Positions 52,855 to 61,954 of a stretch of DNA of 64,000 bases are shown one piece after another. Each line of letters begins with the position of its first letter. The first letter of the stretch is position 1. The position numbers were made by a program, and so were the translations under genes. Origin of the DNA: Nocardia arthritidis (lineage in GTDB: Bacteria > Actinomycetota > Actinomycetes > Mycobacteriales > Mycobacteriaceae); contig NZ_CP046172.1 of the NCBI RefSeq assembly GCF_011801145.1, positions 5,332,001-5,396,000 on the forward strand. Direction: 5' to 3'. The notes beneath the pieces were generated by a model, which was not told the origin of the DNA, searched no databases, and worked only from the letters and a program-made list of their open reading frames with translations.

Positions 52855-53345
52855 CGTACGTCCCTCAGGTATGAACCGGTGCGGTAGTACTCGTCCTCAT
52901 CGATGACCTGCGGCTGCGGCTGCGAACTATCCGGCAGCATCTCCTGGAAGAGTTCCTTGATCCCGGGAGCGCCGGGCACCAGGTCGGGCAGGTCGGGCGC
53001 CGCGTCCGCGATATCCGTGCTCGCCGCGAACGCGGCCCGGGACCGCTCCTCGGCCAGCGCCGCGGCCGCTCGCGCCGCCCGGGCTATTGCCCGGCCCAGC
53101 TTTTCCGGCGTCGAACGCTTGAACGCCTCCGGAACCAGATGGACCTCCTTCGGCACCCCGGACGCATCGCACACCACCCGCACCAGCCGGTCCGGCGACC
53201 AGGCCTCCGCCGTCATCGCCGCCACCCGCGCCCTGGCCTCGGCGATTTCGCGCCGCTGTTGCTCGAACTGCGCCAGCAGCACCTGAATCCGGTCGCCCAA
53301 TACCTCGTTGCGCGCCTCCGACGCGCCCCTTGCGCTGGCGTCCAT
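52851..53345 (-). CDS. YbaB/EbfC-like DNA-binding-type protein of the type VII toxin cassette
   Basis: 164 residues. The N-terminal coiled region (LLAQFEQQRREIAEARARVA) and the following strand pair (LVRVVCDASGVPKEVHLVPEAF) match the YbaB/EbfC fold. The C-terminal ~60 residues are Asp/Pro/Gln-rich and specific to this protein. YbaB-like proteins of the EspL type are regular members of type VII secretion toxin cassettes, where they act as chaperone or regulator. It is the first gene of the cassette, overlapping the WXG100 gene by four bases. No ESX core component (EccC, EccD) is in the window. Confidence 0.75.
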   Translation of the reverse strand: MDASARGASEARNEVLGDRIQVLLAQFEQQRREIAEARARVAAMTAEAWSPDRLVRVVCDASGVPKEVHLVPEAFKRSTPEKLGRAIARAARAAAALAEERSRAAFAASTDIADAAPDLPDLVPGAPGIKELFQEMLPDSSQPQPQVIDEDEYYRTGSYLRDVR

Positions 53346-53513
53346 CCGTGCCCCCGTTCCGAGAGATCCGTCAACCTATACCGACGCAACCGAACCGCAA
53401 TCGGTTCCATCGAATTCACCGCGGCTCGCCCGCCCGCGATTCGCGCACAGCGATCCCGCGCATGCGATTGGTTACGCGAGAAACTGAAAGCTACGCGGGA
53501 ACAACGCGGGTGG

Positions 53514-53903
53514 GACCGCAGCGCCGCATACCAACGCGCCACGCGGTCAGGCCGAGGCGAACCCGTCGTCGTAGTAGCGCAACCCATCAGCGAGCCCGTC
53601 GATCCGACGTTCACGCACAGTAATTGGCCTCCCACGCCGACTTAGGACCGCACCACCGCATGCCAATACGCCACGCGGCCAAGCCAGCGCGATCCCCGTC
53701 GTCGTAGTAGCGCAACCCAACGACGAGCCCGTCGGTTCGAAGTCCGCCCACAGCAATTCGCTTCACGCGCTTGAGACCGCAGCGCCGCATGCCAATACGC
53801 CACGCGGCCCGGCCAGTGCGATTCCGTCGTCGTAGTAGCGCAACCCATCAGCGAGCCCGTCGATTTCGAAGTCCGCACACAGCAATTCGCTTCCCGCGCT
53901 GAC
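53514..53903. repeat. Three tandem ~129-bp intergenic repeats
   Basis: Copies start at 53514, 53646 and 53775 (spacing 132 and 129 bp), each opening with gaccgc and containing the shared core cgtcgtcgtagtagcgcaac. The sides carry a further related pair: a 32-bp block at about 53473-53507 recurs at 53912-53944 (the shared end is gaacaacg). Frames on the minus strand give short similar peptides (GLRYYDDG, GCATTTTG), but none is a credible gene. The array fills the 613-bp gap between the histidine kinase stop and the YbaB-like start. Confidence 0.85.
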
Positions 53904-53958
53904 TATTGCACCCACGAGAAGCCGAAAGACACGCGCGAACAACGTAATCCGCTACAGA

Positions 53959-55047
53959 TCAGCGGACCGGCAGCTCCACCGTCACGCGCAGCCCGCCCCC
54001 GCCCCGCGCGTTGAGAGCGAGTGTCCCATCGTGTGCTTGAACGATACTTTTGACGATGGCCAACCCGAGGCCCACACCCGCATGATCGCCGCGGATGCGT
54101 TCGGTGCCGCGCCGGAACGGTTCGGTGAGCGTGGCGACGAGTCCCGCGGCGAGTTCCTCTCCGGTGTTTTCGATGGTCAGCAGGACGGATCCGGGTCCGA
54201 TGGCGGTGTCGACCCGCACGCGGCCGTGTTCGGGAAGGTTGTGGACGATGGCATTGTGCAGAAGATTCATCGTCATCTGCAGTAGGAGTGCGGGTGAACC
54301 GACGGCGGGGCAGATGGATCCGGAGGTTTCGATGGTGACGCCGTGCTTCTCCGCCAGCGGGAGCAGCGTTTCGGCGGCTTCCTCCGCCATGAGGGACAGG
54401 TCGACGCGCTCCCGGGCGAATGACCGCTGGTCGGCGCGGCTGAGCAGGAGCAATGCCTCGGTGAGTTCGATCGCTCGCGCGTTGACGGCGCGGAGCCGCT
54501 CGATGAGTTCGTCGCTGTCGCGCTTCGGATCTCGACGGGCGACGTCCAGCAGGGTTCGGGTGATCGCCAGCGGGGTGCGCAGTTCGTGGGAAGCGTTGGC
54601 CGCGAACCTGCGCTGTTCGGCGACATGGGCTTCCAGTTTTTCGAGCATGGCGTCGAAACTGTCGGCGAGTTCACGGAATTCGTCGCCGCGGCCCGGCAGC
54701 CGGATCCGATGCGAGAGCGACCCGTCGGCGGTCATCCGGGTGGCCTCCGTGATACGGGTCAGCGGGGCGAGCATGCGCCCGGCGAGAATCCACCCGCCAA
54801 CGAGCCCGAACATCAGCAGGAACACCAGCGCGACCGCCACCGCCGTGCCGAATACGCTCGGTCCGAAGTTGGTCGGGTCGAAGACGCGCCGGATATTGGC
54901 GAGGTGCGGAACGAGATTGCCGGCGGGCACGCCCCGCAGCAGGAACGCCCACACCGCGGCGAGCAGCAAAACGCCTGCGAGCATGAGGAATCCGGCGTAG
55001 CTGAGGGTCAGTTTGAGCCGAACGCTCAACCCGGGCGCCCTAGCCAC
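53959..55047 (-). CDS. Membrane sensor histidine kinase (VanS/OmpR-partner type)
   Basis: 362 residues from a GTG at 55047 that overlaps the response-regulator stop (GTGGCTAG). Domains: TM1 (LSYAGFLMLAGVLLLAAVWA), a short external loop (~35 residues), TM2 (AVALVFLLMFGLVGGWILA), HAMP (MLAPLTRITEATRMT), HisKA with the phospho-acceptor in SHELRTPLA, and HATPase (N-box NLLHNAIVHN, G2-box GVGLGLAIV). The short external loop suggests a membrane or cell-wall signal. It forms a two-component system with the upstream regulator and lies beside a divergent VanY-like carboxypeptidase, so a cell-wall stress or glycopeptide role is inferred. Confidence 0.9.
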   Translation of the reverse strand: MARAPGLSVRLKLTLSYAGFLMLAGVLLLAAVWAFLLRGVPAGNLVPHLANIRRVFDPTNFGPSVFGTAVAVALVFLLMFGLVGGWILAGRMLAPLTRITEATRMTADGSLSHRIRLPGRGDEFRELADSFDAMLEKLEAHVAEQRRFAANASHELRTPLAITRTLLDVARRDPKRDSDELIERLRAVNARAIELTEALLLLSRADQRSFARERVDLSLMAEEAAETLLPLAEKHGVTIETSGSICPAVGSPALLLQMTMNLLHNAIVHNLPEHGRVRVDTAIGPGSVLLTIENTGEELAAGLVATLTEPFRRGTERIRGDHAGVGLGLAIVKSIVQAHDGTLALNARGGGGLRVTVELPVR

Positions 55048-55717
55048 GAACCGCGCGCTCGGTGTCGATGCGGTAGCCGACGCCCGCGACGGTGGCGATG
55101 ATCCAGGGTTCGCCGAGGCGTTTGCGCAGTGCCGAGACCGTGATGCGCACGGCGTTGGTGAACGGGTCGGCGTTCTCATCCCACGCCCGCTCCAGGAGTT
55201 CCTCGGCGCTGACGACTCCCCCTTCCGCCGCCATCAGGACTTCCAGCACCGCGAACTGTTTGCGGGTGAGCGCGACGTAGCGGCCGTCGCGGTAGACCTC
55301 GCGGCGGAACGGGTCCAGCCGCAGGCCCGCGATCTCCCGCACCGGCGGCCTGCGGTGACCGCGCCTGCGGTCGAGAGCTCGCAACCGCAGCACGAGTTCG
55401 CGGAGTTCGAACGGTTTGGTGAGGTAGTCGTCGGCGCCGAGTTCGAATCCGGATGCCTTGTCGTCGAGCCGGTCCGCGGCGGTGAGCATCAGGATCGGCA
55501 TACCGCTGCCGGAGGCGACGACGTGTTCGGCGATCTCGTCACCGGAGGGTCCGGGAATGTCGCGGTCGAGGACGGCGATGTCGTAGGCGTTGACGCTCAG
55601 TAGTTCCAGTGCGGTGTCGCCGTCACCGGCGATATCGGCCGCGATCGCTTCCAGACGCAGGCCATCGCGAATGGCCTCCGCCATATAGGGTTCGTCCTCG
55701 ACAACCAAGACTCGCAT
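55040..55717 (-). CDS. OmpR-family response regulator
   Basis: 225 residues. The receiver domain (1-~115) has the acidic pair VVEDEP, phospho-acceptor Asp51 in VLDRDIPG, LTAAD and LTKPF. The C-terminal winged helix (~130-220) has LTRKQFAVLEVLM and TVSALRKRLGEP, with GVGYRI at the end. It is the first gene of the two-component operon and overlaps the kinase start. The 86-bp gap to the divergent VanY-like gene probably holds both promoters. Confidence 0.93.
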   Translation of the reverse strand: MRVLVVEDEPYMAEAIRDGLRLEAIAADIAGDGDTALELLSVNAYDIAVLDRDIPGPSGDEIAEHVVASGSGMPILMLTAADRLDDKASGFELGADDYLTKPFELRELVLRLRALDRRRGHRRPPVREIAGLRLDPFRREVYRDGRYVALTRKQFAVLEVLMAAEGGVVSAEELLERAWDENADPFTNAVRITVSALRKRLGEPWIIATVAGVGYRIDTERAVRG

Positions 55718-55803
55718 ATCCGGATGCTACGAGCGCGCGCATATCGTCGGCATACCGAAAATCACATACGGGCCGGCAACACCGCATTGCCTTGACTGGC
55801 CGC

Positions 55804-56343
55804 ATGAGTCAGACAACTCGCAGGCCCACCGGCGTGGTCGCGACCATCATCAAAACCCGCACCTACCGCTCGTCATGGATACCCTTGCGCGGCAATAGGA
55901 TTGCCGTGGCGGACGGCGCGATCCCCCGCGGCGTCACGGTGTTCGACAACGAATATCCCGCCATAGCCAACCTCAATCCGGCGCTGCTGCGCGCCCTGCG
56001 CGAGGCGGCGACCGACGCGGGCATCCAGTTCTACGTCAACAGCGGATGGCGTTCTCCGGCCTACCAGAATCGACTTCGTCGTGCGGCGGTCGCGAGGTAC
56101 GGCTCCGAGGCCGAAGCCGCCCGGTGGGTCGCCACCGCCGACGCATCCGCGCACGTATCCGGCGATGCGGTCGATCTCGGCTTCGACGCCAGGGTGTGGC
56201 TATCCGAGCACGGCGCAGGCTACGGACTGTGCCAGATCTATCGCAACGAGCCCTGGCACTACGAATTTCGCCCGGAAGCGAGCGAATGTGGTTGCCCTCC
56301 CATGTATCCCGACCCCGCACACGATCCGAGGATGCGAAAGTGA
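55804..56343 (+). CDS. VanY-like D-alanyl-D-alanine carboxypeptidase (M15 family)
   Basis: 179 residues from ATG 55804. The zinc ligands and catalytic residues of the M15B family are present: SAHVSGDAVDLGF (His and Asp ligands) and EPWHYEF (catalytic Glu/His region), with GWRSPAYQ upstream. These enzymes remove the terminal D-Ala from peptidoglycan stem peptides. No signal peptide or membrane anchor is evident in the chosen start, unlike enterococcal VanY, so either the protein is cytoplasmic or export is non-classical. It is divergent from the two-component system and its stop overlaps the next gene (GTGA). Confidence 0.87.
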   Translation: MSQTTRRPTGVVATIIKTRTYRSSWIPLRGNRIAVADGAIPRGVTVFDNEYPAIANLNPALLRALREAATDAGIQFYVNSGWRSPAYQNRLRRAAVARYGSEAEAARWVATADASAHVSGDAVDLGFDARVWLSEHGAGYGLCQIYRNEPWHYEFRPEASECGCPPMYPDPAHDPRMRK

Positions 56344-57668
56344 CCGGCGCGTCGTTGGCCGAAGCCCGAGCCGCCGAGGTGACGCTCGTTCCGGCGCGGC
56401 GGAAACCGTTCACCCGCATCGCTTTCCGATTCTGTTTCCTGTACTTCGGCTTGTTCTGCCTACTCACTCCGCCGATCGTGTTCGTGTTCACCGGATGGTT
56501 CGGCCGCCGGCTCGGGCAGGGCGCGTCGCTCTGGCCCATCCGGAAAGCGCAGCCCGCCCTGAATTGGGTGAGCCGGCACGTATTCGGCGTTACCGCGCAG
56601 CTGTATTCGAACGGTGTCGGTGATCAGACCATCTTCTGGGTGCTGCTGTTCTGCATCCTGGTGGTGGCGGTGACGGGGGCCGCGGTGTGGTCGATACTGG
56701 ACCGGCGCCGCACGCAATATCGCACGCTCACGGGCTGGTTTCTGCTCGGCATCCGGCTGTCGCTGGCCGGTCAGATGCTGAGTTTCGGCTTCGCCAAAGC
56801 GATTCCGACCCAGATGCCGCAGCCGTCGCTGACCAGGCTGCTCACCCCGTACGGTGATTTCACCCCGATGGCCGTGCTGTGGTCGCAGGTAGGTGTTTCG
56901 CGACCGTACGAAATGCTGCTCGGCGCCGCGGAAATCACCGCGGCGATCCTGCTCTTCATTCCGCGAGCCGCACTGCTCGGCGCGCTGCTGGCCATGATCG
57001 ATACGCTTCAAATCTTCGTGCTGAACATGACCTTCGATGTGCCGGAAAAGATTTCGTCCTCGCACTTGCTGCTGATGTCACTTCTGCTGTTGGCACCCGA
57101 AGCACGACGGCTGACGCGAGTACTGCTGTTGAACCGCACCACCGGCCCTTCCGACGTCCCGTATCCGTTCCATGCCAAGAGATCCCGGCGTATCGCGGCG
57201 CTGGCGCAGGCGGCGCTCGCCATCTGGACCACGGTGGCGCTGGTGCAGGGCGGTTGGCACGCGTGGCGTACCGGTGGACCCGACCGCCCCAAACCTCCGC
57301 TGTACGGCATCTGGTCGGTATCGGAGTACACCCGCGACGGCCAACCGGCGCCACCACTCACCACCGACGAAACCCGTTGGAAAAAGGTTGTTTTCGACTA
57401 TCCCCAGGTAATCACCTACCAGCGGATGGACGACACCCTGGTAACCGTCGACGTCGACGTCGCCGACCATCGAATCCGGCTCACCGCAGGAACACCGCCG
57501 ACCACGTCGGGTACATTGCTATTCCAGCAACCGGCACCGGAAAAGGCCGTGCTCACAGGCGAATTGGACGGCCACCGGGTGACGATCACCCTCGACCGAA
57601 TCGACCCCGACACCTTCCCCCAACGAAGCACCGGATTCCACTGGGTACAGAACCGCCCGAACCTTTGA
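56340..57668 (+). CDS. DoxX-like membrane protein with C-terminal extracytoplasmic domain
   Basis: 442 residues from a GTG at 56340 overlapping the VanY-like stop. About six to seven hydrophobic segments lie in the first 310 residues (FCFLYFGLFCLLTPPIVFVF, IFWVLLFCILVVAVTGAAV, MLLGAAEITAAILLFIP, ALLGALLAMIDTLQIFVL, SHLLLMSLLLLAP), including a DoxX-type core. The last ~120 residues are soluble and beta-rich (GIWSVSEYTRDGQPAPP). Function unknown; the overlap with the carboxypeptidase suggests a cell-envelope role. Confidence 0.75.
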   Translation: MTGASLAEARAAEVTLVPARRKPFTRIAFRFCFLYFGLFCLLTPPIVFVFTGWFGRRLGQGASLWPIRKAQPALNWVSRHVFGVTAQLYSNGVGDQTIFWVLLFCILVVAVTGAAVWSILDRRRTQYRTLTGWFLLGIRLSLAGQMLSFGFAKAIPTQMPQPSLTRLLTPYGDFTPMAVLWSQVGVSRPYEMLLGAAEITAAILLFIPRAALLGALLAMIDTLQIFVLNMTFDVPEKISSSHLLLMSLLLLAPEARRLTRVLLLNRTTGPSDVPYPFHAKRSRRIAALAQAALAIWTTVALVQGGWHAWRTGGPDRPKPPLYGIWSVSEYTRDGQPAPPLTTDETRWKKVVFDYPQVITYQRMDDTLVTVDVDVADHRIRLTAGTPPTTSGTLLFQQPAPEKAVLTGELDGHRVTITLDRIDPDTFPQRSTGFHWVQNRPNL

Positions 57669-57810
57669 TGATTCGCGCACAGCGATCAGCTTCCAGCGCA
57701 TGCTGACCTGCAGAGTTGTTACCGCCCGAACAGTGGCCGGAGGCCGCGCCCGGTGCCCGCGTCCACCGGTGTTGTTCTTCGATGAGATCGACGCATTGCG
57801 GACCTGGAGG

Positions 57811-58503
57811 TCAGATATCGCCGTTGGTGCGGCCGATGAACTGATCGGACCATTTGCGCTTCATGCGCAGACTGGCCTGGTTCACCTTGTCTCGCAGAAA
57901 ACCCATGGGGCGTCGGATATCGATGATCAAGACGATTCTGTCTTCGTCACTTTCATTGCTCACCTCGTGTTCGAAGGTATCGTCGATCAGCACGCTCTCA
58001 CGCTCGCGCCAGGTGTGATATTCGGTGTCCACCCGCAGTCTGGGTGGGTTGGTGGACGGCACCTTGAGCGCCAGGTGATATCGAAGGATTCCGGCGTACG
58101 GACCATTGTGTGCATTGAGTTTGACTCCGGGTTCGAGGATCGAAATGAACGCGTTCACCACACACGGTGTACGTTCGGCGAACGAGACGATGGTCGGACA
58201 GTCCTGGTATGCCTTGGGATTCGGCACCCCGAGCATGTAGGCGTAGTACAGCCGCCAGTCGTCGGAGACCTCTGCCGCCCGGACCGGATCGATATCACGA
58301 TATTGGGGCAGATTACGTCGGGCGATGAGTTCGGTCACCTCCGTTTTGATCTGGTCGAATTGCGATTCCAGCTGTCGCGCTTCCGGAAAGAGTTTGTACG
58401 GCGACATGATCCGGAACCGATGTTCCTTTCCGCTGGCGCGCAGGAAATAACTGTTGATCGCATTGCGGATCAAGGGTTGGTTGAGGCTGAGCGAACCTCT
58501 CAT
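57811..58503 (-). CDS. Aspartyl/asparaginyl beta-hydroxylase-type Fe(II)/2-oxoglutarate dioxygenase
   Basis: 230 residues. The AspH/LpxO-like core is clear: NAHNGPYAGILRYHLAL supplies the first iron-binding His region, WRERESVLIDDTFEHEV the second His, and DRIVLIIDIRRP the 2-oxoglutarate-binding Arg. Family members hydroxylate Asp/Asn side chains or fatty acyl chains. It is the last gene of the six-gene operon, 12 bp after the MFS gene, so it probably hydroxylates the operon's product or an intermediate. The substrate is unknown. Confidence 0.85.
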   Translation of the reverse strand: MRGSLSLNQPLIRNAINSYFLRASGKEHRFRIMSPYKLFPEARQLESQFDQIKTEVTELIARRNLPQYRDIDPVRAAEVSDDWRLYYAYMLGVPNPKAYQDCPTIVSFAERTPCVVNAFISILEPGVKLNAHNGPYAGILRYHLALKVPSTNPPRLRVDTEYHTWRERESVLIDDTFEHEVSNESDEDRIVLIIDIRRPMGFLRDKVNQASLRMKRKWSDQFIGRTNGDI

Positions 58504-58515
58504 GGATCTGCTTCC

Positions 58516-59730
58516 TTATGTGTTGGTCGGGGTTCTGTCTGGTAATCGAGGGGCCATCAGTCGTCGTGCCGCCAGACCGCTGAGGACGATCAGCACGCCC
58601 CACGTCACGATCACGGCCCGTACCGTCATGAGCAGGGTCAGCGCGCCGAGGCCGAGCGCGACGCCGAACCAGAGTGCCGAAAGCACGAGTTGGGACATCG
58701 CCAGGATCCGGCCGGTGTGTTCGGGCGGGGCTTCGGCTTGGACATGTGCCCGGAACAGGACGAGCGAGCCGAGTGCCGCACCGCCGACCAGTCCGGCGAA
58801 TACGAGGGACCAGGGCAGGTTGCGGGCAGTCGCGAGCAGGGCCATGGCCCCGCCGGTGAGCAGCAGGGAACCGGCGAGATTTCGGTGGTTCTCCTGGAGG
58901 TTCGGCAATCTGACGCACAACACGCTCGCGACGAATGCGCCAACCCCCCACGCGGCGTCGATGAGGCCGTAATCGGTTGCGCCCAAGTGGTTGTCATTCT
59001 TGACGAACGCCGGCAGTACGGCGTTGATGCCGGAGATCAGGCTGCCAGGCACCGCGACGAACAGGGTGGTCCAGAGCAGCAATCGGTGTTCGCGCAGGAA
59101 ACCCCATGCTTCGGCCATGTCGCGAAAGAGGAATCCACCGGATCGTTTGGTCGATGGACGTTGCAGGTGCGGCAGGCGCAGGGCCAGCAGCGCGGCGACG
59201 ATCACCACCCGTCCCGCGAGGCCGAACAGCAGCGAGTTCGCCGCGCCGACGGCCGGGATCGCCAGCCCGCCCAGCGCCGCGCCGATGAATACGCCCACCT
59301 GGGATGCCGCTTGCCATAACCCGTTGGCGCGCAACAGGTTTGTTCGGTCGAAAAGTTGTGGCAGCAACGCGCTGTAGCTGGCCGCCGACAGCGAGTAAAG
59401 TCCGCTGACCCAGGCGCTGACCGCGAGTACCTGCCAGATTCGCACCTCATCGAAAGCCGCGAGCAATGGGAGAAGGCCCACCGGGAGGATCCGCCCCGCT
59501 TCAGTGGCGACGGTGACCGCGCGGCGCGAGAACCGGTCGATGAGCGGGCCGCCGAAGAATGCGGCGGGAACGCCCGCGCCCGCACTGAGTGCCGCCATGA
59601 TCGCGAGCGTCATCGGCGTACCGCCGACAACGATCACCAGCCACGCGAGTACGACGAGGTCGAGGCCGGTGCACAGGGTGGATAGAGTTCGAGCGCCGAG
59701 CAGGAGCCGGAACGTCGGGTTGCGAAGCAT
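58516..59730 (-). CDS. MFS exporter (EntS/MFS_3-like)
   Basis: 404 residues from ATG 59730, which overlaps the upstream stop by one base (TGATG). It has about twelve hydrophobic segments and an MFS motif-A-like loop (GGPLIDRFSRRAV) between TM2 and TM3. The start MLRNPTFRLLLGARTLS resembles the EntS/MefA-like exporter group that exports natural products and drugs. As part of the operon it likely exports the phosphonate product or confers self-resistance. Confidence 0.85.
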   Translation of the reverse strand: MLRNPTFRLLLGARTLSTLCTGLDLVVLAWLVIVVGGTPMTLAIMAALSAGAGVPAAFFGGPLIDRFSRRAVTVATEAGRILPVGLLPLLAAFDEVRIWQVLAVSAWVSGLYSLSAASYSALLPQLFDRTNLLRANGLWQAASQVGVFIGAALGGLAIPAVGAANSLLFGLAGRVVIVAALLALRLPHLQRPSTKRSGGFLFRDMAEAWGFLREHRLLLWTTLFVAVPGSLISGINAVLPAFVKNDNHLGATDYGLIDAAWGVGAFVASVLCVRLPNLQENHRNLAGSLLLTGGAMALLATARNLPWSLVFAGLVGGAALGSLVLFRAHVQAEAPPEHTGRILAMSQLVLSALWFGVALGLGALTLLMTVRAVIVTWGVLIVLSGLAARRLMAPRLPDRTPTNT

Positions 59731-60929
59731 CACATGGCCGTTCCGGTCTGCTGGATGTGCTCGAAGAAATCGGCGAGTTCCGGTGGACACGTCGGGCCGA
59801 GGTCTGCGCGCAGGCGCTGAGCGGCGGCACGGTTGTGGTGGACGGTATCTTTCCGGGTCCAGCCCGATGGCGGGCGGAGCAGTATCGACCACACCGGGAC
59901 TGCCTTGCCGCCGCGGAGTAGTTTCTGGCGATATCCGGCAACCCCGAGGTCGAGTTCACGCAGGCCGCGCCGCAGACAGTAACGGAGGGGTTCGTGGATC
60001 ATCAGGTTGAAGTACTCGGCGTATCGACCGGTCCGGTCGTAGTCGAGGCCGGCGGAACGACCGATCAACGTGGTGCCGTGCTCGATGCACGACAGGGATC
60101 CGATCGCCCGGCCCTCATGGCGGCAGATGAAGGCGAATAACGCATCCCCGAACACCGACCTGATCTGTCGATAGCGTTCGACGAATTGTCGTGTATCGCC
60201 GTAGGTGTTGTGTCGCCGCTGTGTTTTTTCCTGTAATCCGGCGATTTCTTCGATATTGGCTTCGGTGATGGGTTCGACGGTGATGACGCGGCCACCCCGG
60301 CTCAGCAGTCGACGTTCCCATCGCACCCGGTCGCGGTCTCGTTTGCGCAGTGTGTTTTCGTAGTCGGCCTCCGGCACAGCAGGCACCGGTACCGACACCC
60401 GCACCGAGGTCAGCAGTGCCGGTCGGCTCGGCCACTCGGCGCGCAGCCGGGCCACATCCGATCCGGTGAGATGGGGTATGAAGACGGTGCCGGTCGCTGT
60501 CGCGGTTACCCGGTCGCTGGCGGCGGTCCATGCGGCCAGATCCCCTGACACGGCCGGTGCCGTGCCATAGCCGGAGGCGCTACCGACGACCGTCACCGGC
60601 TCCCAGCGGCGTACGGCGGGATCGGAAACGCTGTCGACACCACCGAAAAGCGTTCCGGGATGTAGATGTGAGTTGCCGGGCCCACCGTCGTACCGGAATA
60701 CGGGTACTACCGCGCGAAGTGCTCCGCGACGGTCCCGCGCGATCAGGACACTCTCCCGCGCACCGTTCTGCCCCAGCATTGCCAGATTCCACGAGCGGGA
60801 GGAATAGAAGCCGATTCCGGTCGCCGGAACCAGGTGGTCCCACTCGACGGGGGACTCGGCCAGTCCGCATTCGGTGATGTCGAACAGGCCACCGGTGTCG
60901 AGGCCGCCTGCCATGATGTGCGTGTTCAC
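59730..60929 (-). CDS. GNAT/Fem-like acyltransferase (BioF2-like), second of a pair
   Basis: 399 residues from a GTG at 60929 overlapping the previous stop (GTGA). The C-terminal half carries the BioF2-like Acetyltransf_6 pattern: DRDRVRWERRLLSRGG, LQEKTQRRHNTYGD, AIGSLSCIEHG, YAEYFNLMIHEPLRYC and LDLGVAGYRQK. This superfamily includes GNAT acetyltransferases and the Fem/aminoacyl-tRNA-dependent peptide-bond formers. Two such genes in tandem inside a biosynthetic operon suggest acylation or aminoacylation of an amino or hydroxyl group. The donor is not predictable from sequence. Confidence 0.8.
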   Translation of the reverse strand: MNTHIMAGGLDTGGLFDITECGLAESPVEWDHLVPATGIGFYSSRSWNLAMLGQNGARESVLIARDRRGALRAVVPVFRYDGGPGNSHLHPGTLFGGVDSVSDPAVRRWEPVTVVGSASGYGTAPAVSGDLAAWTAASDRVTATATGTVFIPHLTGSDVARLRAEWPSRPALLTSVRVSVPVPAVPEADYENTLRKRDRDRVRWERRLLSRGGRVITVEPITEANIEEIAGLQEKTQRRHNTYGDTRQFVERYRQIRSVFGDALFAFICRHEGRAIGSLSCIEHGTTLIGRSAGLDYDRTGRYAEYFNLMIHEPLRYCLRRGLRELDLGVAGYRQKLLRGGKAVPVWSILLRPPSGWTRKDTVHHNRAAAQRLRADLGPTCPPELADFFEHIQQTGTAM

Positions 60930-61954
60930 GCGACAGGCCCGGTCATTGCGATCTGGTACCGGGGAACCAGACCCATCTTCTGTTTGAACGGCTCGTTGAG
61001 ACGCCCGCACTCGGCGACTTCGACGCCGCTCGCCCACATCAGCTGCAGCATGTCCCACCACATTCGGTAGTACGGGCTGAACTTGATATCCGGGCGGTCA
61101 CGCCGGTATCCAGCGGCCCAATACTGCAGCCGGGTTTTCTCCAGGAACGACACCCCGACCGACAGGGTTGCGCCGTCGCGGTCGCGGACTTCGAGTACCC
61201 GGACGGGTTCGCCCAGCTCGTGTAGGAATGCCGCGAGTTTCGGTGGGTCGTAGTACTTGGGGGAACCGGCTCTGGTCGCGGTGGCGGCCACGAACTCCAT
61301 CAATGCCGATAAACCCGGGTAGTCGGCGCGGTGCACCAGACTTTGTGCGCCGTGTTCTTCGGCTCGGCGAAGCTGACGACCGAACTCCCGCCGCGCGGAG
61401 CCGTGCAGCGATGCCAGATATGTCGGGCGGTCGGGGGCGAGTTCGCGAGGCAGGACCCAGCGCGGCACCAGCACCTTCTGCTCGAACCCATGTATCGCCA
61501 GGGACCGGACGGGCTCCGCGCCTTCTTCCACGTTGATGAACCCCCACTGCGCGCACCCGGCTTCCGCGGCCTGCCTGCCGAATGCCTCCCCTAGTACCCG
61601 CAGGGACTCTTCGTCGCGGGCAAGCACACGCGCGCCCGGACAATGCCACATGGGAGAAAGGAAGGCCGATCCGTTCTCTCCCAGTCCCAACAGACTGAGC
61701 GGGTCGCCCTGGATGTACGCGGGTGCGGCGGCGCACAGCCTGCCCTGGCTATCACGGACTTCCAGATAGCGTGGCCGCGCGATGCTCTGGACCGGATAGT
61801 GTTCGTATGCCCGCATGAATCCGGTGGTATGGAATACCGGCGCGTCCAGGTCTTCGGCCAACTCGTCCCAGTCGGGCCCCAGGTCGTCGGCCGTGTGGAG
61901 CACCCGGACCTCCAGTCGTCCGGCGACCTTTTCGTCCAGTCGGTAGTTATGCAT
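60926..61954 (-). CDS. GNAT/Fem-like acyltransferase (BioF2-like), first of a pair
   Basis: 342 residues from ATG 61954, with AAGGAG eight bases upstream and overlapping the previous stop by eight bases. N-terminal pattern: LGPDWDELAEDLDAPVFHT, PRYLEVRDSQGRLCAAAP. C-terminal pattern: SARREFGRQLRRAEEHG, KYYDPPKLAAFLHELG, SPYYRMWWDML, ECGRLNEPFKQKMG. It is the same superfamily as the next gene but only distantly similar, so the two probably have different substrates. Confidence 0.8.
   Translation of the reverse strand: MHNYRLDEKVAGRLEVRVLHTADDLGPDWDELAEDLDAPVFHTTGFMRAYEHYPVQSIARPRYLEVRDSQGRLCAAAPAYIQGDPLSLLGLGENGSAFLSPMWHCPGARVLARDEESLRVLGEAFGRQAAEAGCAQWGFINVEEGAEPVRSLAIHGFEQKVLVPRWVLPRELAPDRPTYLASLHGSARREFGRQLRRAEEHGAQSLVHRADYPGLSALMEFVAATATRAGSPKYYDPPKLAAFLHELGEPVRVLEVRDRDGATLSVGVSFLEKTRLQYWAAGYRRDRPDIKFSPYYRMWWDMLQLMWASGVEVAECGRLNEPFKQKMGLVPRYQIAMTGPVA

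Noticed and set aside
53514..53903. CRISPR array
   Set aside because: Only three units of about 129 bp with no short repeat/unique spacer alternation and no cas genes.
55048..55180. Longer N-terminus of the histidine kinase inside the response-regulator gene
   Set aside because: The extension is Ser/Pro/Arg-rich shadow sequence; the GTG at 55047 overlapping the regulator stop is the normal arrangement.
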